NCBI GenBank assembly: GCA_005801395.1
Contig: SYDV01000441.1
Coordinates: forward strand, 1-5,436
Origin: Planctomycetia bacterium
GTDB taxonomy: Bacteria; Planctomycetota; UBA11346
Direction of reading: 5' to 3'
DNA: 5,436 bases
Under the pieces are notes generated by a model that ran no database searches, was not told the DNA's origin, and worked only from the letters and a program-made list of their open reading frames with translations. The translations under genes and the position numbers were made by a program. Position 1 is the first letter of the stretch. Each line of letters opens with the position of its first letter. Of the stretch, positions 1 through 5,275 are shown piece after piece.

Positions 1-191
1 TCAACGGTCAGAGTAACGTTGATGCTTTCACCACGAGCCGTTAACGCTGCATTAATTTCACTGGTGGCAAATTGCGCTTGAGGAGCCTTAAGTTCAACGA
101 TGCCTTCAGCTGAAACGCCCCATGAAAACAGCATTCCAATTACAGCAGTTGCCCCACTCAAAAATATTTTAAATCGGTTATTTAATAACAT
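1..191 (-). CDS. Exported protein of unknown function, N-terminal fragment (C-terminus beyond window)
   Basis: I translated this open frame by hand from the ATG at 191-189; it stays open to the left edge, giving 63 complete codons. The N-terminus has a classic Sec signal peptide: a short basic region (MLLNNRFK), a hydrophobic core at about residues 9-24, and a small-residue cleavage site after GVSA (residue 28). The start of the mature protein reads EGIVELKAPQ and continues with a predicted helix around FATSEINAALTARG. The protein is therefore probably periplasmic, outer-membrane or secreted; there is no lipobox cysteine. A purine-rich ribosome-binding site (GAGAGAGGA) lies six bases upstream and supports this start. 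The helix followed by a beta strand loosely recalls N-terminal accessory domains of some glycoside hydrolases, but too little is visible to assign a family. The gene is separated from the kinase stop by 209 bases and may have its own promoter. Confidence 0.75.
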   Translation of the reverse strand, partial: MLLNNRFKIFLSGATAVIGMLFSWGVSAEGIVELKAPQAQFATSEINAALTARGESINVTLTV

Positions 192-400
192 ATGAAATCC
201 TCTCTCTGGCTACTGGCGTACACCAATAAACCGGGGGTGATCAAGATGTTAGTATATAGCCCATACCTAGGACTTGTTACTTACTTTATTATCACAACCA
301 ACGTTTGCCCCTAAACGATTAATACCATTGCCGTTCAGCCACCGGTCGGACCGCCGCAACGACTCAACTCCGTATCATTTCCCGAGCTATTACGCGTTAA
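192..400 (-). promoter_or_regulatory. Intergenic leader of the exported-protein gene with weak promoter candidate
   Basis: This 209-base gap between the kinase stop and the exported-protein start contains no convincing gene. On the minus strand a TATACT hexamer (256-251) resembles a -10 box, but no good -35 box lies 16-18 bases upstream. Just upstream of it is a CCTAGG palindrome (266-271). Farther upstream, AAACGATT (313-320, plus strand) and AACGTT (300-305) resemble the cores of LacI/GalR-type operators, but their flanks do not form a full palindrome. CGGTCGGACCG (343-353) is palindromic but has no U-tract, so no intrinsic terminator for the kinase gene is evident and read-through into the exported gene is possible. 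Confidence 0.3.
198..206 (-). promoter_or_regulatory. Shine-Dalgarno site of the exported-protein gene
   Basis: On the minus strand GAGAGAGGA ends six bases before the ATG at 191. It fixes the start of the exported protein and is the only convincing Shine-Dalgarno sequence ahead of a gene in the window; the kinase, oxidoreductase and YkgJ-like starts have none. Confidence 0.65.
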
Positions 401-2911
401 TTAAACCGTTGCCGACACCGCGCCCTTCACCGCAAAACATGCTAGTGATAATTTGGCATCCGAACCATCTATGGTAAGACGATCAGCATAGAAACCAGTA
501 CGTATGGGGAGAAAGGCGTTGACTGAAACCAATAAGTCCGTGCCCAGGCGTTGATTCATGTTACAAAGCGCGACGGCGCAGCGTTCCACGGCACCCGCAT
601 CGTCACCAACATCAATACCTACCGTAAGCTTAGTGCCTAGGTTACTGCTTTCGAGCGCAGCTAATAATACGAGTGCAGCACGTACCGCACGTTCCTGGGG
701 TTTATCGTTGGAGTGAGTCGCAGCAAAAGATACCACCACTCCCGTGCCCAAAACGCGGTCGGGCATTCCTTCGTGAAGACGCACTGCATCAAATAAAAGC
801 GGCAAAACTTGACCAAGAGTAACAGTTAATGCCTGTCTATCAATGAGAGAACCTTGGCTTTGGTCTAGTTCACAATACAAACGCGCACGAAAACCTTCAT
901 TACTTGCACCAAATCGCGGGCCTTGCGTCGCTATGGCATGTGCGACGAAACCTTCAAACGCTCTGCGAACAGCGGCTGCATCGCGTAGTTCGGTGAGCAT
1001 ATAATTAAAACTGTCAGCCAGCACTTTAAACTCGTCGGCCGAATTCACTTGAATAGTGACATCTAAATTTCCGCTGGCTACTTTTAACATGCCTTCGTGA
1101 AGGGCAAGAATTGGGCGACGCATACGCATTGCGACGATAAATCCCGCCGCCAAAAAGGCGACTAATGTTGATCCTAATAAGACTAAACTATGGATCAAAA
1201 AGTCGCGTTCTAGATTAGTAATGTGGGCTGCGGCAAGATCTACACCAATTAAACCAGTGACTTGTCCTTGCTGATCACGAATGGGCGCATAACCAGACAA
1301 CCACCATCCCCATTGGTCTTTCACAAAATTCTCGTCTGCGCTCGGTCGAATAAAACCGTTCATTAATTGCGGGGACAGCGAGGCATCATACCGCTTTCCT
1401 GGATGAGCGATTTCTTCATCTGGATCTATGACCCCATTACGATTGCGATCCATTTCTTGTGATGCGTCACAAACAAATTGCACGATGCCAGATTGGTCGC
1501 TGTCAGGCAACTTAGCCATCGTGTAAATATAGGTCACATTTGGATTCGTCGCGTGAAATCGCTGTAATGATTTGACCAATTGATGAAAATCGGGGTCATC
1601 TACGGCTTTGGTGCCCATCGCAGCTAACCGTTGATGCATCGCGCCATCTACTAATAACGCAGCTGCAGCTGCGGTATTCGTCATTTCATCGCGGAAGTGC
1701 TGCGATTGTTCGGCAATCGCTTGATGCGAAATCATTAAGCCGGCAAGGAATGTCGCGCCACTACTCACTAGCCAAATAACAATGATCAACTTAACCACGA
1801 AACGTGTACGTGGCTTGCGCTTCAGCTGTTCCGGCACCGGCCGTAAACGCGTAGCTGACATATTAATCGCGGTAGTAGGCGGGCGATTCGTAGCCGTTAC
1901 CATTGGACGGCCAGTAATTGCCGTAACCGTCCCTTCAACCTGACCTGCTGTGACGATTTGTGGTTTTTCTGTCGTTCCTGTTTCGGCTTCCTTGCCCTTG
2001 GCCATGCGCCTCGTTGTCACACTTAGATTATTCTGATGACCAACATCAATTGCTTCGAGTGCCACTAACGCCTCGCTGGCCGAGGCAAAACGTTGATCGG
2101 GGTTATGTGCCACTAAACGATCAAGCCAATCCGCTAATGCCGGTAAAATATTAGGTAAATTCTGACGTATGGGAGGCAACGGTTCTTTAACAATGCGATG
2201 CGCCATGGCCAAAGCATTGTCTTCTTTTTTAATCGGATGACGACCACAAGCCAATTCGTATAAAGAGACACCCAGGCCGTAGAGATCAGATGATTTAGTC
2301 GCATCTGCACCGGCGGCACGTTCTGGGGCAAGATACCGAACCGTGCCAACAATTTCACCTGTATTGGTTAAATCTTCGGCAGAACTGCCCGCCATGGCCA
2401 AGCCAAAATCCGCTAATTTGTAAACCCCATTCAGCGCTAATAGAATATTACCTGGCTTAAGGTCCCGATGCAAAATGCCCGCAGCATGTGCCGCTGTTAA
2501 CCCAGATAATACCTGCCAAGCGCAATCGACCAATTTACGTATCGGCAGAGCACCGTCCTGACGCAATACTGCAGATAATGAACGACCTTGAACGTACTCC
2601 ATCACCAAATAAGGCCCGGCGGGATCAGGATTATAATCAAATACCGCAACCACATGTGGCGAATTTAATTGAGCCAAGGCTTTTGCTTCAGTAGTAAAGC
2701 GAGCTAATTGTTCGGCGCGTTCCAAACGAGTCGTTTGAATTACTTTAATCGCCACCTGGCGATCCAACGAGGGATCAACGGCACGATAGACGACCCCCAT
2801 TCCTCCCTGCCCGATACGCTCTCGGATCAAGTATTTACCAATCGTTTGCGGTTGAGCCGATAACGCTTGCGGAACAGATAATGGAATCTGCGATTTTTGC
2901 AGGTCGTACAC
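401..2911 (-). CDS. Transmembrane Ser/Thr receptor kinase: kinase, TM, Cache-like sensor, TM, HAMP, degenerate cyclase-like domain
   Basis: This 836-residue Hanks-type Ser/Thr kinase probably sits in the inner membrane and phosphorylates cytoplasmic proteins in response to a periplasmic signal. The kinase domain (about 26-287) has the glycine loop IGQGGMGVVY (33-42), VAIK with Lys56, Glu75, HRDLKPGN (148-155, catalytic Asp150), DFG (168-170), APE (195-197), Asp209 and Arg274, so it should be active. A Thr/Pro-rich linker (290-365) leads to TM1 (371-395), then a Cache-like extracytoplasmic sensor (396-570) with WLSGYAPI and an EF-hand-like loop (488-499), TM2 (571-595), HAMP (about 597-645, Pro600, Asp626-Glu627) and a C-terminal region (646-828) resembling class III adenylate cyclases but lacking their catalytic residues. 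The start is GTG; the frame is closed by TGA at 2932-2930, no other standard start precedes the kinase domain, and no Shine-Dalgarno is visible. The upstream oxidoreductase stop is 91 bases away. The sensor-to-cyclase half follows the layout of receptor adenylate cyclases, suggesting a fusion. Confidence 0.93.
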   Translation of the reverse strand: MYDLQKSQIPLSVPQALSAQPQTIGKYLIRERIGQGGMGVVYRAVDPSLDRQVAIKVIQTTRLERAEQLARFTTEAKALAQLNSPHVVAVFDYNPDPAGPYLVMEYVQGRSLSAVLRQDGALPIRKLVDCAWQVLSGLTAAHAAGILHRDLKPGNILLALNGVYKLADFGLAMAGSSAEDLTNTGEIVGTVRYLAPERAAGADATKSSDLYGLGVSLYELACGRHPIKKEDNALAMAHRIVKEPLPPIRQNLPNILPALADWLDRLVAHNPDQRFASASEALVALEAIDVGHQNNLSVTTRRMAKGKEAETGTTEKPQIVTAGQVEGTVTAITGRPMVTATNRPPTTAINMSATRLRPVPEQLKRKPRTRFVVKLIIVIWLVSSGATFLAGLMISHQAIAEQSQHFRDEMTNTAAAAALLVDGAMHQRLAAMGTKAVDDPDFHQLVKSLQRFHATNPNVTYIYTMAKLPDSDQSGIVQFVCDASQEMDRNRNGVIDPDEEIAHPGKRYDASLSPQLMNGFIRPSADENFVKDQWGWWLSGYAPIRDQQGQVTGLIGVDLAAAHITNLERDFLIHSLVLLGSTLVAFLAAGFIVAMRMRRPILALHEGMLKVASGNLDVTIQVNSADEFKVLADSFNYMLTELRDAAAVRRAFEGFVAHAIATQGPRFGASNEGFRARLYCELDQSQGSLIDRQALTVTLGQVLPLLFDAVRLHEGMPDRVLGTGVVVSFAATHSNDKPQERAVRAALVLLAALESSNLGTKLTVGIDVGDDAGAVERCAVALCNMNQRLGTDLLVSVNAFLPIRTGFYADRLTIDGSDAKLSLACFAVKGAVSATV

Positions 2912-3002
2912 GCTGCGTGAGTGTGGCGTTCATCAACCAGACGCAATGTGGTATTTCGGTGTTCAATGTCCGAATAAACACAACAAGCAGGAGAAACGGC
3001 GG

Positions 3003-3995
3003 TTATGCGTCCATCGGGTAACGGAGGCCCCATTGCTGGCGCAGCGTGTCTAAAATACGCATCAGCGCGAGAGATTCTGCCAACGGCATGATAGGACTTT
3101 CCATGATGCCCGCGCGCAAACAGCGTCCGACTTCCATCGCTTCATATTCGTAACCATTCGCCACATGGGGTAACGATATGGTTTCGTTACGCGTGCCTGC
3201 GGTCAACGTCGCCGTAGTCGCCTGCCAAAATTTATTTGGCAAAACAATGCTTCCTTCGGTGCCATCAATCCGTGCCTGTTGTGGGGTTTCGGTTTGAATC
3301 GCACAACGCAATGCCGCTTGACCGCCGCCCACATATCCCAAGGAGATTGCCGCTTGTTCATCAACCCCGGTCGTACCGATGTGTGCCGTGCCACCAATAG
3401 ATTGTGGCTGAGCACCAAAAACCATGGCCGCAAATGCGATCGGATAAATACCGACATCCAATAAAGCGCCTCCTGCATACGCTGGATTCAACAAGCGACC
3501 GTCGGGTTCCCATGGTCCGCGAAAACCGAAATCTGCGGCAACTTGTCGCGGTTGACCAATCGCGCCTTCTTGCAGCCATTGTCGCACTTGAACCATGACA
3601 GGAAGAAAACGCGTCCACATCGCTTCCATTAAAAATACCTGTTTACGGCGAGCGACGGCGATCATCTGCTCAACTTGTTTCGCGTTCACAGCGATTGGTT
3701 TTTCACACAACACCGCCTTACCAGCTTCGAGACAGAGCAACGCATCAGCAAGGTGCATGGGGTGCGGCGTGGCAATATAGATCACGTCGACTGCCGGATC
3801 CGCAGCAAGCGCCGCATAGCTACCGTGCGCTGATACGCTGTGGTCAGGACAAAACTCAGCAGCAAATGCCTGAGCCTTTATTAATGAACGCGAACCCACT
3901 GCCACCACCTGCGCATCGGGTACCGCACGCAGTCCGGTGACGAATGCTTTCGCAATGTTACCCAAACCAAGAATGCCCCAGCGAATCGTTTTCAT
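3003..3995 (-). CDS. Gfo/Idh/MocA-family NAD(P)-dependent oxidoreductase, dihydrodiol-dehydrogenase-like
   Basis: The 330-residue product has the usual length of the family. Its N-terminal Rossmann fold opens with GLGNIA (10-15), the dinucleotide-binding loop. The family signature CEKP (97-100) supplies the presumed catalytic Lys99. The stretch MEAMWTRF (123-130) and the DVGIYPI segment (180-186), with Tyr184 where many relatives carry His, are typical of the dimeric dihydrodiol dehydrogenase / glucose-fructose-oxidoreductase-like branch. The C-terminal half is the alpha/beta substrate and dimer domain. It is probably a soluble cytoplasmic enzyme oxidising or reducing a sugar or diol with NAD(P); the substrate cannot be told from sequence. 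There is no signal peptide. The ATG at 3995-3993 gives the family's standard N-terminus (MKTIRWGILG), but no Shine-Dalgarno precedes it and the mRNA could be almost leaderless. The gene heads a same-direction run with the kinase and is divergent from the YkgJ-like gene. Confidence 0.93.
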   Translation of the reverse strand: MKTIRWGILGLGNIAKAFVTGLRAVPDAQVVAVGSRSLIKAQAFAAEFCPDHSVSAHGSYAALAADPAVDVIYIATPHPMHLADALLCLEAGKAVLCEKPIAVNAKQVEQMIAVARRKQVFLMEAMWTRFLPVMVQVRQWLQEGAIGQPRQVAADFGFRGPWEPDGRLLNPAYAGGALLDVGIYPIAFAAMVFGAQPQSIGGTAHIGTTGVDEQAAISLGYVGGGQAALRCAIQTETPQQARIDGTEGSIVLPNKFWQATTATLTAGTRNETISLPHVANGYEYEAMEVGRCLRAGIMESPIMPLAESLALMRILDTLRQQWGLRYPMDA

Positions 3996-4090
3996 AGTGA
4001 TAATCTAACCGATACGAGGTCACACGACAACCTGGGGAAAAGTGGCATGGTTGATATCGACCGAGTGTTTGAGGGTGATTTTTTTTTCAG
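3996..4090. other. Left flank of the divergent intergenic region, ending in a T9 tract
   Basis: Apart from the weak oxidoreductase promoter, this stretch shows no gene. Its right end is a run of nine T (4079-4087), three bases before the first repeat unit. No hairpin precedes the T-run on the plus strand, so it is not a terminator. Such a homopolymer is prone to slippage and might mark an insertion site of the neighbouring element. Confidence 0.4.
4002..4030 (-). promoter_or_regulatory. Candidate sigma70-type promoter of the oxidoreductase gene
   Basis: On the minus strand TTGTCG (4030-4025) and TAGATT (4007-4002) are separated by 17 bases; each matches four of six consensus positions. Transcription would start at or very near the ATG at 3995, which fits the missing Shine-Dalgarno. 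The match is moderate and could be chance. It lies between the gene and the repeat element, so the element would not be in this transcript. Confidence 0.3.
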
Positions 4091-4161
4091 GGAGTCCGGG
4101 AGTCCGGGAGTCCGGAGGTCCGGAGGTCCGGAGGTCCGGAGGTCCGGAGGTCCGGAAGTCC
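4091..4161 (+). repeat. Left tandem array of 8-bp units (about 9 copies)
   Basis: Reading the plus strand from 4091 in steps of eight gives GGAGTCCG three times, GAGGTCCG five times, then GAAGTCC. Every unit junction recreates a CCGG core, mostly as the palindrome TCCGGA, so single strands can fold on themselves. The variants are grouped in blocks, as expected from local expansion by slippage or unequal exchange. The unit length is not a multiple of three and the region is not a credible coding sequence. Confidence 0.95.
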
Positions 4162-4202
4162 TGCGTGATCTGTATTTGCTGAAATGGGGTTCGTCTTTTT
4201 TG

Positions 4203-4274
4203 CGACTGCAAAAAGGCGGGGCCATTTAGGCACGGCAAACGTACGCTTAATTGGCCCCAGCCTTTCTGTAGCCG
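4203..4274. repeat. 72-nt imperfect palindrome (long stem-loop) at the centre of the element
   Basis: Pairing by hand gives 24 Watson-Crick pairs and two G-U pairs over 29 stem positions, with three mismatches, one bulged A (4259) and a 13-nt loop (4232-4244). The strongest parts are AAAGGC with GCCTTT (4212-4217 / 4260-4265) and GGGGCCA with TGGCCCC (4218-4224 / 4252-4258). No T-run follows on either strand, so it is not a standard intrinsic terminator. A competing smaller hairpin, TTTTTGC/GCAAAAA with a 4-nt loop (4197-4203 / 4208-4214), shares its left arm. Confidence 0.75.
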
Positions 4275-4316
4275 GGCATTCATCCATACGACGTCATAGC
4301 ATCTTCGTGCGCCCAA

Positions 4317-4370
4317 GACTTCCGGACTTCCGGACTTCCGGACTTCCGGACTTCCGGACCTCCGGACTTC
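4317..4370 (-). repeat. Right tandem array of 8-bp units, inverted relative to the left array (about 7 copies)
   Basis: On the plus strand the units are TCCGGACT (four copies from 4321), TCCGGACC, TCCGGACT, with partial units GACT and TC at the ends. Read on the minus strand these are GAAGTCCG and GAGGTCCG, the same variants found in the left array. In a plus-strand transcript the left GAGGTCCG units could pair with right CGGACTTC units using one G-U pair each. The array ends just before the candidate promoter of the YkgJ-like gene. Confidence 0.93.
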
Positions 4371-4394
4371 ATAAGGTCACCAAGAGACTATGAT
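4368..4394 (+). promoter_or_regulatory. Candidate promoter of the YkgJ-like gene abutting the right array
   Basis: TATGAT (4389-4394) matches five of six -10 positions. The best -35 candidate, TTCATA (4368-4373), matches four of six but is only 15 bases away, and it overlaps the last bases of the right array. Transcription would start near 4401, giving a leader of roughly 23 bases with no Shine-Dalgarno. This is a weak call. Confidence 0.3.
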
Positions 4395-4423
4395 CGGCCA
4401 CAATTACCCCTAGATCTACATGC

Positions 4424-5275
4424 ATGGACCTGACCACGTTAACAACGTCAGATACGTTTCCGCTGACTTGTACCCGTTTGGGCACCTGTTGTCACGGTCA
4501 TCGCATTTATATTTCGGCCTTCGAATTAGCGCGCATTGCCATGGCCATGAGCACAACTCCACGATTAGTAAGAGATAGCCATTTAGAAGATGGCGGTAGA
4601 CGCATTCGCTTTGAAGGGCCAATTGGACAACATGGACCACCAGCGCATCGCAAACCAGCGTGCACTTTTTACTCTCCCGTAAATGGCTGTCGTGTACATG
4701 AACATCGTCCATTAGCCTGTCGCCTTTATCCGCTAGGACGCCATCGCGTAGAAGGTATTATTGGTTATTATCATCCAACTAAAGCACTTCCGTGTCTATC
4801 ATTATGTCCGGACGTAACAACCTTACCGAATAAAACGGTAGGTGAATATTTACAGGAACAAAATGTCACCGAACACGAAATAGCGCATGACGGATATGCC
4901 GCGTTAGCCTATGGAATGATAAACGCCGCTGTGGTCATTACCAAACACAGCGGCGGATCATTAGCCGACTTGGCAACCTCCTTCGCCGAATTACGGATTT
5001 TAGACGGCACAACTCTCGCGCAGCACCTTACCCCCACATGGGTTGATGCTTTAACCATTCCCGAAGTCGATGCGGCATTACCAGCCGCTGATTTTGTCGC
5101 CCAACATGGGCAAGCCTTAGCGACCCACTTTCAAGCCGTTTTCCTCACTGATCCCGCCGCCGATGCGCTTCAACGGGCAGCAAAAACTTACCTCTTATTG
5201 GCATTATATTTGAGCGTTGCGGTCGGCGCTGATCCTGATGTGATGGCAATCATCATTAACCAGAAAACCACATGA
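4424..5275 (+). CDS. YkgJ-family cysteine-cluster protein (putative zinc- or iron-chelating domain)
   Basis: The 283-residue product has the cysteine spacing of the YkgJ/UPF0153 family (Pfam CxxCxxCC): Cys16 then Cys22-Cys23 in TRLGTCCHG, Cys80 in ACTFYS, Cys89 in GCRVHEHRP, Cys99 in ACRLYPLG, and a further pair Cys124/Cys128. The HRPLACRLYP block (94-103) and the YISAFELARIA helix after the CC pair are characteristic. The family is thought to bind zinc, iron or an iron-sulfur cluster; no reaction is established. The remainder, from about residue 140, is mostly helical and unrecognised, making this longer than minimal family members. There is no signal peptide, so it is probably cytoplasmic. 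The ATG at 4424 is the natural start, since the frame is closed by TGA at 4391-4393, but there is no Shine-Dalgarno. Its stop overlaps the next start in ATGA, indicating an operon with the small membrane protein. Confidence 0.88.
   Translation: MDLTTLTTSDTFPLTCTRLGTCCHGHRIYISAFELARIAMAMSTTPRLVRDSHLEDGGRRIRFEGPIGQHGPPAHRKPACTFYSPVNGCRVHEHRPLACRLYPLGRHRVEGIIGYYHPTKALPCLSLCPDVTTLPNKTVGEYLQEQNVTEHEIAHDGYAALAYGMINAAVVITKHSGGSLADLATSFAELRILDGTTLAQHLTPTWVDALTIPEVDAALPAADFVAQHGQALATHFQAVFLTDPAADALQRAAKTYLLLALYLSVAVGADPDVMAIIINQKTT

Larger units (their letters stand above)
4091..4370. repeat. Fold-back element: inverted 8-bp repeat arrays flanking a palindromic core
   Basis: Two tandem arrays of one 8-bp unit family stand in opposite orientation at the ends (4091-4161 and 4317-4370), around a 155-bp core with a 72-nt imperfect palindrome. 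The midpoint between the inner array edges (about 4239) coincides with the axis of the core palindrome (about 4238), which suggests one symmetric element rather than three unrelated repeats. Core stretches 4162-4202 and 4275-4316 pair poorly. No transposase gene or clear target-site duplication is seen; a run of nine T (4079-4087) abuts the left end. It could be a MITE-like non-autonomous element, a REP/BIME-like extragenic palindrome or a structured RNA locus. Confidence 0.55.

Noticed and set aside
1..191. Assignment of the exported protein to a glycoside hydrolase family
   Set aside because: Only about 35 mature residues are visible and no catalytic or family-defining motif is included.
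300..320. LacI/GalR-type operator upstream of the exported-protein gene
   Set aside because: Only the AACGTT and AAACGATT cores fit; the outer bases of the 14-bp operator consensus do not match and the spacing to a promoter is unclear.
2955..2974. TTCGG/CCGAA hairpin as an intrinsic terminator between oxidoreductase and kinase
   Set aside because: The stem is only five perfect pairs with a 10-nt loop and no U-tract follows on the minus strand.
2827..3033. Short minus-strand open frame between the oxidoreductase and the kinase
   Set aside because: It overlaps both genes out of frame, has no recognisable domain or ribosome-binding site, and looks like a shadow frame.
4079..4087. T9 tract as a transcription terminator
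   Set aside because: No G+C-rich hairpin precedes it on the plus strand, and no gene on that strand ends here.
4091..4370. CRISPR array
   Set aside because: The units are 8 bp and directly tandem without spacers, the two arrays are inverted, and no cas gene is present.
4020..4393. Several short open frames on both strands across the repeat arrays, encoding RTSGPPDL-like peptide repeats
   Set aside because: An 8-bp unit read in triplets automatically gives open 8-residue peptide repeats in many frames. The frames overlap each other on both strands, lack ribosome-binding sites and depend on the repeat, so they are not credible genes.
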